A stretch of DNA of 64,000 bases from Theropithecus gelada (GCF_003255815.1 NC_037668.1:12055069-12119068); one strand, 5' to 3'. Positions 21,831 through 35,445 are shown, counted from the first letter of the stretch. Numbers and translations: made by a program. The notes: generated by a model not told the origin, from the sequence alone.

Positions 21831-24370
21831 ATGTCAAGCAAAGTGCCACGAGGGAGCTTTGTCTGGATAGCAGCCGGGGAACTTGGAGTTAAGTTATGTT
21901 TAGAAGTTATCCTTCCCCAGCCCATGAAACTGAGATTTCCTGCTGCATCTGTTAGTGATTGGCTAATGCCTCGAGGGAAGAGAGATAAGTGGGATATATG
22001 GATTATACACTCCCATATACGTCCCGTTTGGGGAGACTGGGTGCAAAATAGTTACAGTAGCCCAAGGATAGTCCTACTAGAAGAATCCTTAGGAGCAAAA
22101 ATGCACCAAAAGCAGGGAAGGATTGTACAGAGGGGCTAACAGGGATCTCAGGTGATGGAGGTTGGGTTCCTAGGAAGTCTTCTCCTGAGATGGATGCAAA
22201 GGGGAACTTGCACATATCAGGGACTCAGTAAACATATGTCTTGGGAGTTAGGAGCAGATTGAAGGTATTTCTCAGTTTGTAAACATTTTTGTCAACATGA
22301 AAATGGCAGGCATCTAGACTTATAATCTCCTAAAGAAAAGATAGAGAAATTTGACAACCATGGGTTCCATCCATTTAAGAACCAGTGATCTCTGAGAGAA
22401 TCCTAAGTGTTAGCTGATATTACCCTATCCCAGCCCACAGACCCCACACTTTTAAGATTTGTTGGGTTTCCTATGTGTGACCAAAGGAACACTAGCCCAA
22501 TGAAATTGACACTGTGAGTAAATACATACTTCAGGGAATGTATTACTTACCACTCTCACTGCAGTAGCCTTTCTGAAAATGAAAAATGAAACCCTTGATA
22601 GTCAACTGAAACACATGGTAGTCAAAACAGGGGAGATGGACAAAATTGGAAAGGCTGGGTTTGTAGTTAAAATTATTGTGTCCTCAGCATGAGGGGTAAA
22701 GGGAGAATGCAATTATATAGCTTAGTATAACAAAATCTCTTTCCCACCTCAGAATTTTTTTTTATTTTGTCTGATCTCCAGATTCCAGGCCCAAGTCTGG
22801 CACCAATGCCTAACCATGGCAGGGAAGAATCGACTTCCCAGGTACCTTCACGTATTTGGGGGCCTGTAAAGGTGGAGATTCTCAAAGGTAGGATTGCTGG
22901 CATGTCCTAGATGTCTCAGAGGCTTTTGGACAGGAAATGCCCAAGTGTGCAAGTGAGGGGATGGTCGCCTTTAACAAAGTCCAGCAACGTAATTTCTGAG
23001 AGCACATCCTGTACCAAGAACTTTGTTGTTCTGTTTTGTTTTTGAGACGGAATCTCGCTCCGTCGCCCAGGCTGGAGTGCAGTGGTGTGATCTCGGCTCA
23101 CTGCAAGGTCTGCCTCCCGGGTTCAACCATTCTCCTGCCTCAGCCTCCCCGGTAGCTGGGACTACAGGCATCCGCCAGCACGCCCAGCTAATTTTTTGTA
23201 TTGTTAGCCAGGATGGTCTTGATCTCCTGACCTCGTGATCCGCCCGCCTTGGCCTCCCAAAGTGCTGGGATTGCAGGCCTAGAACTTTGATACCCATCCC
23301 AAAATACCATATCTATACATTTGAATTTGGAATGTGTATTCCTAACAGTATTTTAGGGTGGAATTTAACTTCACATCATGTAGCCTTATGGAAGCCAATT
23401 TGGTATGCAGCTCAATTACTGGCTTGGTCAGGCTATTTCTTGGCCCCATCCCCAAGTCATACAGTACCTCTAAACCGGTTTCACCACTGGGAAAATGATG
23501 TGTGTCCAGGATACAATAAAAAGCATTAGAGACAGATTATTGCACACCATAGGGGTGTTCTTAAGTGTGTAATGATTGCAGATAGGATTGCTATCATGCT
23601 ATTTCTAAGAATAATACTCTGAACTAATTCTCTGAGATCTGGCACTGACTAATGGCCAATGCTGGAAGGAATCATTGTTCCTTTTCTTAGACAAGGAAAT
23701 TTGAACTCCCGCTGATTTGGCTAAAATCTCCACAAAATTATTTGGAGAAAAGACACAAAGGACTGTTTATTTCAGTTGCTATGATCTCCCTTTACTGAAG
23801 GATAGCCTGGGAAAGGAAAAAAGGTAACCCAGTCAATTTTCATTGTAAACAAATAATGACAGACTGCTTGGTAAATACACCAATGGTCCTTACCATTGGA
23901 AACCTTCTTACATGTGGAATGCTTTTAGTAAGATGTGTCATATCTATGTAGGTAATCATGGTAGTCAAACCTGGAATCTGTAGATTTACTTGCTTTTGTT
24001 CCTTGGAAACTGTCACATAATCTATGCGGCTATCAGCTTTATCAAATGGAGATGACCAAAAATGGCTCCATATTTATGTAAGTTACAATCTCACGCATCA
24101 CTTACAGAGTTCTTATGTTACATCTGGGCTACATCATTTCCTAATATGGAAGGGAGGCTCTTTGGGGAGTGATGGTGGTGCTCTCACACTTGTGCTTGAT
24201 TTGTGTGTGTCTTATAATCAGTTTTCTTCTTAAGTACGACAATATAAATTAATAAAATTTGATACTAGGTATGGTTTATGATTCTCATAAGGTTTATTTG
24301 CAATCCGATCTTTTGTGTTTTCTCCATTTCAGGTGGATATTCTCTTATGCAATTCCCTGACCTTTCTTAA
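21831..24370. other. Unassigned sequence with one Alu
   Basis: Apart from an Alu at 23,034-23,284 I recognise nothing. The first 300 bp (to about 22,140) are open in one frame and more GC-rich than the L1 to the left, but I see no known domain. This could be an old transposon or unique DNA. Confidence 0.35.
23034..23284 (-). repeat. Alu element, internally deleted
   Basis: Antisense Alu from TTTGAGACGGAATCTCGCTC to GGGATTGCAGGC. The usual segment between TTTTTTGTATT and TTAGCCAGGATGG is shortened, and the left-monomer end is missing. Confidence 0.92.
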
Positions 24371-24374
24371 AATA

Positions 24375-24692
24375 GAGGTCATGTCCTTTGCAGGAACATG
24401 GATGGAGCTGGAGGCCATTATCCTTAGTAAACCAACTCAGAAACAGTAAACCAATACTGCAGGTTGTCACTTATAAGTGGGAGCTAAATGATGTGAGCAC
24501 ATAGACACAAAGAGGGGAACAGCAGACACTGGGGCTTACCTGAGGGTGGAGGTTGGGAGGAGGGAGAGGAGCAGAAAAAATAACTATTGGATACTAGGTT
24601 TAGTACCTGGGTGAGGAAATAACATATAGAATATGAGCTTATATAACAAACCTGCACATATACTCCTTAACCTAAAATAAAAGTTAAAAAAA
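24375..24692 (+). repeat. L1P (primate) 3' end
   Basis: Sense L1 3' untranslated region: TCCTTTGCAGGAACATGGAT, CACTTATAAGTGGGAGCTAA, GCAGACACTGGGGCTTACCT and AACAAACCTGCACATATACT, ending in an A-rich tail. Strongly 5'-truncated. Confidence 0.9.
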
Positions 24693-26889
24693 TAGTGACC
24701 GTTGGCCAAAGTCAAACCAGAATAATCAGTGTGTAGGGTCATGGTTAGCTTATGGATCAAATACTCAGTGGCCTTTAGGTCCCTATTAAACTAAATACGT
24801 TGCCGAGGTTCCTTCCCAAACCATATATTCTTTTGTATGTGCCCATTTGCAACTCCAGAAGCATGATGCCATTTTTCACTGCTGTCTTATGATCTTTGTT
24901 TTGGACTCCAGTAATCTTAACTTACAAATTGAAGCTTTCTGTTTTATTACATGGACTGAGAGGTCAAGATAAGTACAGCTTATTGAAGTGCATAAAGAGA
25001 CTCTTGTTTCTTTGCAGAACAATGGAGTTGAGCAGCACTCTTTGTTCTTAATGAATTATCTTTTATATTTATCTGGAAAGTGGGTGATTTTTATATTTAT
25101 TATTACAAGTTGTATACAGAGTTATTTATACTGCCCCTATTTATCCTATTGAGAAATGAGTTCATATTGTACCAGTAACTCAAAGAAAATTCATCACTCT
25201 GAAAATGTACTTTTGCCCACTGAGCAATTACAGGCTAGGACGCCAATGGATCTTAATAAGCTTGGTACATAATTGCTCAATATATGGTAAGTGATAAGCT
25301 TAATTTTATTAGCACTCCTGATAAATCATCATAATGTGATTTTCAGAGGGTAGCCAAATCACTTGGAGCTCTGGCATACTGAACCTTGTTTGTGGTCAAC
25401 AGCTCTACGGTGATGTGGAGTCTTATGAGGCTTCCTGATAGATGAGGGGTATCTCAAGGGACTCTATTTCAACAGGGAGATAATCACAGCTTCCTCATTC
25501 CCAGCATAATTTAAAACACCTTTGTTCTCAATCATTTTATTCTCACACACTCTTGGGATCCCGTTTCTTTTTCTTCTCACACACTCTTGGGATCCCGCAC
25601 CTCCCCCTCAAGGCTGTATCTCTCCTTCTCTCCCATCCACGACGGTCTCCGGGCCCATGGGACTGAGGAAGTAGTTGTCTGGTGGTGGCACTGAGTTTTT
25701 CACTTACAAGCTGCCCTAGTGCTGCCATGTCCCACTGAGGCCTCTTTGGTGACTTGACTTCCTTAAACCATTATTTCACTTCAGCTCATCCATGTAGGTT
25801 GGAAGAAAATCGGGCCATTTATAAAATGCGTAAGGCAATTCTTCCTCATGTCTCCTAACACAGGCAGCAACTGTGACCTTCAAGAAAACTCTTGCCCTGA
25901 GCTCCGAAATCCTCCAGTATGAAAAAGAGAAAAGATAAACTGAGGCTGAACTGCAAGGCTGGACTCTGGGCCTTCCAGATAGGACCCCTCCCTGGAGGAG
26001 GGAAGTTCCTTGCTAGAGGTCACCAAGGACAAAGGACTTGCACCACACCTGCTGATTCCTTCTATTTGCCTCTGATTTTAAAACAAATTAAAACATGCGC
26101 AGGTGCCTACTGTATATTAATTTACAATATAAATTAATAAAATTTGATTTAAAGAATAAGTTGGTCTTCCAGGTTAGCGCTGCTTCTAGGGCCAGGAGGA
26201 TCCCTAGGGCTCTCTGTTTGCAGTCCCCACGGGGGCCACAAGAGTGCGCCATGGTGCTTTCCCTTGGAACTCTGCTGGTTTCAGTTCCGGGGAGACTGTG
26301 GCAAATATGAGCCCTGCGTATCCAGAGGTTCCTGACTTTTGGTCACACCATTCCAGGGAGCGGCCTAAGGTCTGCACTGCCCAGGCCTCGGGAGTTGGCT
26401 GTGGAGGCTCAGAGCGTCAGGTGAAGCAATCTTGCTTGATTTCCTCGACCTTGACCGGAGAAAGATGCATTCATGCTGCTTCTGCTGGTGGAAAATATTC
26501 CCTCGTATTTCTCTCAGACTGGGCAAACCTTCCAGTGGTCCGGAGCCTCCTGCTGTGTGCTTTGGGGGGATTCAATTGGGAGAGTGGAGGAGGAGCAGTA
26601 ACAAGATAGGAGGAGAATGGCAAGAATGGGGAGGTGGAGACATGAGAAAAGGGCCAGAGAGACACATGTGGAAGAGTGGCTGGGGGCGGGGGGCGGGGGG
26701 TGGGCGAGCTATCAAGGTGTTCTCTTGTCATTCCCAGAAGGGCAGACCCTTTCTCTGGAATGCCCCCGACCCTACTCTGTGCCCACACATCCTACCCTGG
26801 TCGAGCATCCCCTAGCTGCCTTTCTTTCTACAAAACAGCTTCTCATCCCTTTTCCTTTCCCCTGATTATGGGGATTCTTTCATTTTCCT
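24693..26889. other. Unassigned sequence, GC-rich in its last 700 bp
   Basis: No gene is recognised. A 24-bp direct repeat (TTCTCACACACTCTTGGGAT and four more bases) stands at 25540-25563 and 25574-25597, next to a 61-residue minus-strand open frame (25,543-25,728) I cannot identify. From about 26,170 to 26,830 the sequence is GC-rich with a G-run at 26,685-26,705 and overlapping open frames on both strands, without splice or domain support. Confidence 0.35.
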
Positions 26890-27055
26890 TTTTTTTTTTT
26901 TTTTTAAGAGTCAGAGTCTCACTCTGTCTTCCAGGCTGGAATGCAATGATGTGATCATAGCTCACTGCAGCCTTGAACTTCGGGGCTCAAGCAATCTTCC
27001 CACCTTAGCCTCCTGAGTAGCTAGGACTATAGGCGTGTGCCATTATGCCCAGCCC
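26890..27055 (-). repeat. Alu left-monomer (FLAM-like)
   Basis: A T-run followed by a single antisense Alu monomer from GTCAGAGTCTCACTCTGTC to TTATGCCCAGCCC. Confidence 0.85.
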
Positions 27056-29830
27056 AATTTTTTCTTAACCTCAAAAAGGCTTAGATTAGTGAAACACAGG
27101 GCCTGGAATTCCATTCCGTGTGTGTAACCCAGAGACATTGGTGCTCCCATGCCCCGGACACCATTACATGAATGGCCACAGCCGCACTGTGTCTAACAGA
27201 CACAAACTGGAAACAGCCCAGATGCCCATCATCAAGCGTATGCATAAACAGATTACGGTATATTTCGTTAGCAACGAAAGTGGGTGAATCAGTGATGACT
27301 ATTAAATCCATAACATTTAGTTTAAAAAAAAAACCCAGGCATAAGGGAATACACGTGTATGATTACAGGTTAAAACCTAGACCCATTAGGAGGGCGTGAG
27401 AAGCAGAAAATTGTAAAGAACCAAACATCGTGAAAATCAGGTAATGGTCATTGCTAAAGGTAGGAGAGGCGCTGTGGTGCGGAAGGGGCATGTGGGAAGA
27501 TTCTGGAAGCTAGTATTTAGTTCTGGCTAGTGCTTGCATGTTAACATATGCAAGAATTTATACCTGTGTTTTATTCAACTTCTGTATATTGCATTACACA
27601 ATTAAAGAAAAAATATTATTTCTTGTCAGTACATATTCTAATAGCTAATATTAGCAGAGCTTTTACCAGGAACCATACTGTGCTAAGTGTGTATTTGGGT
27701 TATTTCAATCGGCACAGCATACTGAGCTGTGGGTACTATTATGTCCATATGACACACAGGGAAAGGACAGGAGGTAACCCTGGTCCCAGCCAGGCCAGCG
27801 ATGTCACCAGGACTCAAGGAGGCCCTCTGTGTAGAGATGGTGCTGGCAACCACAGGCCATACCTAATGTCACAGAGCAACGGCAGTGCTTCGGAGGAGCC
27901 TGGAGCCCTTTGCATTCTAAAGCCTTGGACTGTGGTGCCAAGTGCTTTCCAGGGGGGAAAGGCTTGTCCTGACTCCTGGAACCTCTCAAAGCAGGAAGTG
28001 TGGAAACTGGCACAGCAGAGCACAGCCAAGTTACCCGCAGGTATTTTGTGAGCCCAGAGGATAGAGTTCCTTGAGGACAGGGTTGTCGGAGTGTTCCAGA
28101 TGTCTTAGAGGCATTTAGACTGGATGTCTAAAGGCAGGAGCAAGGGTTGGTAGTCTCCAACAGAGTCCAGAAAATTTGGAGAGAATGGACAGCAGAGATG
28201 AGACAGAGCCTACAAGATATAGCATAAGATTCCCACATGCACTTCTTATGTGGTCCTGAAAGATCATTCCTGATAGAAACATGTGGAAGCATGCTTGCAT
28301 GTACACGTATGCACACACACACACACACACAGAGAGCAACAACAAAATGAAAAATAGAAGCTGGCAGCAATGGTGCAGTGACCGTGCTGCAGCCTTTTAC
28401 TTGAACCTGATGGCACAGGGAAATGTCCTGACAGAAAGGGCAGGTGGTTTATAAGCCCCAGTAAGATGATGTTCTAGAGATATTCCTGGATACCTGGATG
28501 TTCCTTAGGAAATGAAAGTAGTCCTGAGGGTTGGATAGAGATGAAGCACTTTATTGAACTGTATTTGGCCTCAGGCCATCTTATCAGAGAATTTCTGCTC
28601 TGGTAGATATCCACACAAGAAAGAAAGAGGTTTTAAAGACCCCAAAACTTCTTAGAGCAGTGTAGATTAATGTTTTGTCTACATAGATTGTTATCTGATT
28701 TTTTTTAAAGGTTCATTTCCTCCAGAATTAAAGTTGACCCTTAGCTCAACTCACAAATTCCTCTCTGTGGCTGCTTTTGACTTTGGGCTCACTTCTGGGG
28801 CAGATGTGATTTATTTTCTTGTGCTTGTTATTAATCCAGAAATGTAATTTCAGCGTGGGCTTGGAAGAGTGCTCTGGGACAGGAAGCAGAAGTGAACAAT
28901 GGAAGTTAGGTGGATATGAGTCAAAGAAAACTGACCACACTTTCTCTCAGCTCTCCTTTAGAGCATGATGAGCCTCAAGAGCTGGGGGAGGTTTCCATTG
29001 CTGTGGGTGCTCCCATTTCAGTAAAAATGTTTGGCGTGAGTTGCAAGTACATTCGCCAGAGGTGGCGCATCAGCTCCTCGTGTCTGGGAATGGAGACTTT
29101 CCTCATGGTGCTCTTATTCTGAGCTGGATGTTCCTGTCTCAGTCCAGCCTCTAGCTGGGGTGAGTTATTCTCTAGAGTGAGGCTTTTCTCACAACCATTT
29201 TTCTACTTTGTTTAAGACTGTGGGGATGGAGCTTTTTGATTGAGAGACTAAACTACTTAAATCTGGGACTGGAAAGGTATTCTCATTTGTATTCTGCGTG
29301 GAGGAATGGGAAAAAGGTCTCATATTTCAATTTCTCTGCTGTCAACTTGATTGTGAGGACTCTATAATAAGCGTGTTCTCTGAATTCTACCTCCTCACCC
29401 CAAATTCAGTTTCCTATCAGTTGGGCAGACTGCCACAGTGCTAACCTGAAGCACCCTTGCCCCAGATGTCCCAGAGTTGATTAGTGGCGCTGTTGGCGGA
29501 AACAGGGATAGTCTAGCCCCACATGCAGGAGGTGAGACTGCAGGATCTTTCCTGCCCTACAGTTGGTGACTCAGGGTGTAGCCTTGGCTATGTTACAGGC
29601 ATGATCCAGTTTAACTTCGTGGCTCTTTAAGCCCCCATGGAATGATTGTAAGTAGGTTCAATAACAGATATTTATTGAACAACTACTACATAGAGTATAT
29701 TACACTAGAGGCTGTAAGAGACATAAAGAAAAAATTAATTCCTATTTTAAGAGTAGTAAAATTCACTAGGGAGAAATAAGAAAGTCTACACATAGTCACA
29801 CTGAGAAGAAGAAGATATGTGTGTATGTTA
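27056..29830. other. Unassigned sequence with old repeat fragments
   Basis: It contains an antisense MIR-like fragment (about 27,630-27,760), a short L1-like stretch (about 27,160-27,330), a CA microsatellite at 28,311-28,331, and at 29,580-29,750 a segment similar to 33,460-33,630. No coding gene is seen; the 167-residue frame at 27,548-28,051 crosses the MIR-like fragment. Confidence 0.4.
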
Positions 29831-29834
29831 ATTT

Positions 29835-31245
29835 CTATTTTTTAAAATTTTTATTATATTTAAGTTCAGGGATACATGTGTAGAATGTACAGGTTTGTTA
29901 CATAGGTATACACATCCCATTGTGGTCTGCTGCACCTATGAACCTGTCAACCTGTCATCTCCATTAGGTATCTCTCCTAATGCTATCCCTCCCCTAGCTC
30001 CCCACCCCCTAACAGGTCCCAGTGTGTGATGTTCCCTGTGTCCATGTGTTCTCATTGTTCAGCTCACACTTATGAGTGAGAACGTGTGGTGTTTGGTTTT
30101 CTGTTCCTGTGTTAGTTTACTGAGAATGATGGTTTCCAGCTTCATCCACGTCCCTGCAAAGGACATGAATTCGTCCTTTTATATGGCTGCCTAGTATTCC
30201 ATGTTGTATATGTGCCACATTTTCTTTATCCAGTTTAAAGCTGGAGGCATCATGCTACCTGAACTTCAAACTACACTACAAGGCTACAGTAACCAAAACA
30301 GCATGGTACTGGTACCAAAACAGACATATAGACCAATGGAACAGAACAGAGTCCTCAGAAATAAAGCCACACATCTATGACCATCTGATCTTTGACAAAC
30401 CTGACAAAAACAAGCAATGGTGAAAGGATTCCCTATTTAATAAATGGTGTTGGGAAAACAGGCTAGCCACATGCAGAAAACTGAAACTGGACCCTTTCCT
30501 TACACCTTATACAAAAATTAACTTCACATGGATTAAAGACTTAAACGTAAGCCCTAAAATTATAAAAACCCTAGAAGAAAACTTAGGCAATACCATTCAG
30601 GACATAGGCATGGGGAAAGACTTCATGACTAAAACACCAAAAGCAATGGCAACAAAAGCCAAAATACACAAATGGGATCTAATTAAACTAAAGAGCTTCT
30701 ACACAGCAAAAGAAACTGTCATCAGAGTCAACAGGCAACCTACAGAATGGGAGAAAATTTTTGCAATCTATCCTTCTGACAAAGGGCTGATATCCAGAAT
30801 CTAGAAAGAACTTAAACAAATTTACAAGAAAAACACAAACAACCCCATCAAAAAGTGGGAGGAGGATATGAACAGATATTTCTCAAAAGAAGGCATTTAT
30901 GGAGCCAACAAACATATGAAAAAAAGCTCATCATCACTGGTCATTAAAGAAATGCAAATCAAAACCACAATGAGATACTATCTCACATCAGTTAGAATGG
31001 CGTTTATTAAAAAGTCAGGAAACAACAGATGCTGGAGAGGAAGAAATAGGAAAGCTTTTACAGTGTTGGTGGGAGTGTAAATTAGTTCAATGATTGTGGA
31101 GGACAGTGTGGTGATTCCTCAAGGATCTAGAACCAGAAATACCATTTGATACAGCAATCCCATTACTGGGTGTATACCCAAAGGATTAAAAATCATTCTA
31201 CTATAAAGGCACATGCACACGTATGTTTATTGCAGCACTGTTAAC
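29835..31245 (-). mobile_element. L1PA/L1P element with 5' inversion
   Basis: On the minus strand the element's 3' end occupies 30,240-29,835 (3' untranslated region, ending at an A-rich tail that reads as T-rich here). The ORF2 part at 30,235-31,245 lies in the opposite orientation. The two parts adjoin in L1 order, with roughly 50 bp of consensus missing at the join, as twin priming produces. ORF2 remains open for 64 and 70 residues (30,610-30,804; 30,868-31,080) but is interrupted and inactive. Confidence 0.85.
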
Positions 31246-32882
31246 AATAGTAATGTGAATTTCAAAGAAGCAATGGTAGGAACTGGGAAGCATCTAAGTA
31301 CTTGGTGGGGTAAGGAAGGTGATTGAAAGGAGTGAACTTCTGTTTTAAGTCTGAGTAATGGGAGAATGCGGGAACTATTGACAGAGATAGAGAAATAGGG
31401 TAGAGATGATGGTAAGTTGAACATGAGTTTTCCAAGTGAAAACCGTGGAGCAGTAATACCCAGGACCTCAGAATACAAAATCTGAGAGGCTAAGATTTTG
31501 AATCTTTTTTTGGTTACCATGGAATGTGTCAAGTCTGTGAGGGAAATTGGGTGGAGTGATAAGAACAGAGGATTTGGACTCGAAGTATGAGAAATATCCA
31601 CCCTTCAGAAAACTGGATGAGGAAGGGGATCCGAAGAAGGAAAGTGAGAAAAGGGGAGGTTTGAGAGGTGGGAAGAGAGCTCAGCCATGATAGCATCCTT
31701 GAGTCAAAGGGTGCAGCCTTAGAAGCTTGCCGTGAACTCAACTCTAAACGCCTCGGTGGCAGCTCCTGTAATATTTTACTACTCTTACTGGGTTATGTGC
31801 TCAGCTTGCCTAAGAGACTATCAGTCTCTGGAAGGCAGGAAACTGCTCTTACTTATTTTGACATTCCCAAGACTGATTTTAACAAACCATGGTTATTAGT
31901 AAGTCACAGCCAGGAGACTCAAATACTAGTGATAACTGCAAAATGTTCATCAGAATTTTTGAGTCATTAGAAATCTTCTGAAATGCAATTTTAATACAAA
32001 GGAGATAAAGAAGTTGGATTACAGAAAGTTAAAGACAAAAGTAGGCTTGGGGAAGGAGGAAGAGGCAAAATGGGTTTAGATCACTATGTGAAATTTTGCA
32101 CAACTGAAAAAGAAGAGAGCGAGAAAGAGAGAGACAAGGCAGGGCTATAGGAGGTAGAAACTTTATTCATCTCATTGACCATAGAGCTCAGCTACACTAA
32201 GAGCTAAGGCAGCTCAAAGGGCGTTGGCTAATGAAGTGGATTATTGGGAGGGGTTTACTCTTACAGGTTTTAGTGGGGAACACATTAGGTAAGATGTCTG
32301 TTGGGAATGGGAAAGGAAGAAGATGTGAAAGTTGTAGTCAGAGAGTGGAAGTACCAAGTTTGAGATCTTTGAGGAGAACAATGAGTGTCTTGTAACGGAG
32401 TGCAGAATGTGAGTGTGCCTGTGATATGGAGTGGATGCGGAGGTCTGTAAGGTTGAGAAAAGTAAAACTCCTGACTCAGATGACCTTACTGGTCCTCAAC
32501 CCAGATGTTGAATTTCATGAGAGACAGGAGAGGAAAGAGCGAGAACATAAGCCACGTGCTTGTCATTCTAGGAAGAGAAAATTGGTTCACAAGAACAAGA
32601 GACCACGTTGTGATCATTTAAATTGTACTATGTCATGTGTTTTTTATTTTTAAAGAAGACATGTTTAGAAAAGTTTGAACTTGAATTAATTTCTCTATTT
32701 GAGTAAAAAATGAAAGTATGTGTATTGATTCCCTTCTATGTAAAATACAAAACTAGCATAGGCTTATTTCTCCTTCTCTGTTTTTGCTTCACTCCCCCAT
32801 ATTTTGTTTATATATATGGAATTTAAACATTTATTTTATAGTATTACTATTATGATTGAGTTTGAAAATCTCATACATCTTT
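31246..32882. other. Unassigned, L2-like in places
   Basis: Diverged sequence with antisense L2-like wording (for example GAAGGTGATTGAAAGGAGTG and the 32,300-32,420 block) and no recognised gene. The minus-strand open frame at 31,227-31,601 has no domain I know. Confidence 0.35.
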
Positions 32883-33180
32883 TTTAATTTTTTTTTTTTT
32901 AAGATGGAGTCTTACTCTGCTACCCAGGCTGGAGTGCAGTGGTGCCATCTCAGCTCACTGCAACCTCCACCTCCTGGGTTCAAGCAATTCTCCTGCCTCA
33001 GCCTCCTGAGTAGCTGGGATTACAGGCGCGTGCCACCATGCCCAACTAATTTTTGTATTTTTAGTATAGACGGGGTTTCACTGTGTTAGCCAGGATGGTC
33101 TCAATCTCCTGACCTTGTGATCTGCCCACCTCGGCTGCCCAAAGTGCTGGGATTACAGGCATTAGCCACCGTGCCCGGCC
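32883..33180 (-). repeat. Alu element
   Basis: An antisense dimeric Alu from a T-run to CCACCGTGCCCGGCC, complete at both ends. Confidence 0.96.
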
Positions 33181-34889
33181 TTTTAAAATTATTTTTGATA
33201 TTCATAATGTTTTATAACTCAATTTATAATCGTTTGGATTTAGTTCAGTATGTATTTGGTTTGTCTTAACCATCATTACATTTATGTGACAACTTTTTCA
33301 TTCCTAAGTTCTTTGATCATTGTTTTCCCATCAAATGACCATACCTTTGAGTAATTTTTGTTTTCCAGGAAGGACACTTGTTGGCATATTTTCAGAGCTC
33401 TTGGATATTTAAAAAATCTCTTTTGATTTAGTTGCTTTCATACACAAATAGCATATGCATAATGGCCCGCTTTGGCTACATTCCAGGCAAGATCCAGTTT
33501 CCCTTCATAGCTTTTCACATTCCCACAGAATGGTCGCAAGTAGCTTCAATAAAAAAGTATTTTTGAACTACAATTTCATCTAATATACTGATCTAGATGC
33601 TATGAAAGACATAAAGAAGAAAAGATTCCATTTCTTCCCAGGCACTGAATTCTTGGGTGAGAAATTAATCCCATGAAGCTCCTAGACAATTCCTTAACTT
33701 CAGGTGGAGAATATTATGGGGACGCCCAATGTCAGACTGGGGTCTTTTCTTTCTTGGTAGGTACCCTGGCTTCCCCACTTTCTCTCGTTTAAAAAAAGTA
33801 TTCAACTTTCAACTAATATTTGTCTAAGTATATTGTCTTTTATCATTTTTCTCCTAGTACTGGATTTACCAACTTAGATCTATCCTCAACCTAGAAAAGA
33901 GTGCATTCACGGTGTGTTTTCATGCCTTCAGGAACATCTACTACCTTTTCATTGAGTCTTCACTCATTCTTCCCCACAGCCCAAATGTTCTCTCTCAATA
34001 TTTTAACCTGTTTGTTTTTCCCGTTGTATTTACAAGAGCTTCTTAGCTTTTCATTTCTTGCATTATTTTTTTTTTTTTTGCATTGACAATTTTGCACTTT
34101 ATAGCTTCAAATCCTGATTTTTTGTTTAAATTGCATTCTTCTTTTCTTTAATATTTACTCATCTCATCTAGGTCCTCTGGCTCTTAGCTCTCCCTCTTTT
34201 CCTCAAAGTCTTATGCCCTATATTATTTTTTATTTCTTTATAAAACCTATATACTTCTAAATGTCTTGAGAGTATAGAGCTAGTTCTTTCCAAAATGTAT
34301 TAGCTCCTGGAAGTGAATAATTTTCCCGATATGCTTTTCATCAACATCTTAAGTGCTATGTTCTCCACGTTTTATGTTGTAGAATCTTTTAATAGGTGCC
34401 ATGTTGTTTTTTTCCATTTTATTCATTCTGAGCAGAGGAACTGCCTGCCCATAGACAGGGGAGGTGGGTACTGTTTGTATCTCCTCACTCTCAACCTGGC
34501 TGCAGCTAGTTTTTCCTCCTGGTGCAGCGAGGGGCTTTTATGTAAACTGGCTCAATAACCCAGCAGCCTAGGGAAGTGGGGAGAGCCAGAGAGTGGGGCC
34601 TCCCAGCAGGAGACAGAAGCTTGACACCACTTTCTTCTCTGTGGCGGGGGTCAGCTTTCTGAATGCCCCGCACTGGCCCAGCCTCCGTGGCAATCCACAC
34701 AGTGGCTGAGCCTGGATGCTTTTCAGTGCTCCTCCCTCTGGAATCTGCCCCCAGATGCACCGCAAACTTTTTTGTTGCTATAGTGGCTACAGGAGCCTGG
34801 ACTCTGCAGTGTTTGAAGTTTTTGTTGACCTGGAGGGGTGAGGTGGAGTTCAGTCCATTCTCCTCACTGCAGCAGAGTGGACTTTCTGA

Positions 34890-35445
34890 AACACACATTG
34901 GATCGAGTCATTTCTTTGCTGGAAACACTTCAGTGGGTCCTCCTTGTCTTTAGATCAAGCTATGCATGTAACTGCCTCTCCAGCCACATTGCTCTGCACT
35001 CCCTTAATGCATGCCTTGTAATTCAACTACATGGATATTTTTTCATTGCCTCAAATGAGCCATGTTCTCTCCTCAATTCAAGTTTATGCACATCACTTCC
35101 ATCTGTCTGAAATGTCCCCCATCCTACCCCCTTCCCTCAGACGTCCCCACACATTTCCACACTCTCACACAACCTGGCACACTCCTCCTGTGTGCCCTAC
35201 AGGCTTTCCCCTAAAAGTTCCTCTCTCTAGTTCTTCTCTCTTCTCCCTCCTCTGTGCTCCAAAGGCCACAGGGATCTCTGAGAGCGCCTATCACTCTGGG
35301 TCATCCCTGCTTGTTTGTTGGAATCTGCTATCTGTAACTTCTGCAGGGTAGAAGCCATGGCTGTTTATCGTAATAATCCCAGTGTGTGTACGTCAGGGCC
35401 TGGCACATGGCGTGTTCATATTTGTTTAAAAAAACAAATGCACGA
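34890..35445 (+). repeat. L2 fragment, sense, including 3' end
   Basis: Ordered L2 landmarks, diverged: TGGATCGAGTCATTTC, TGCTCTGCACTCCC, TCTGTCTGAAATGTCCCCC and the terminal GCCTGGCACATGG ... TTGTTTAA ... GAATGA. Confidence 0.65.

Noticed and set aside
26244..26815. Overlapping 121-, 127- and 105-residue frames in a GC-rich stretch
   Set aside because: Open frames on both strands are expected in GC-rich DNA; no domain, splice or conservation evidence.
27548..28051. 167-residue plus-strand frame
   Set aside because: It crosses a MIR-like fragment and shows no domain or signal I recognise.
30610..31080. Two plus-strand frames as possible genes
   Set aside because: They are pieces of L1 ORF2 in an inverted, inactive element.
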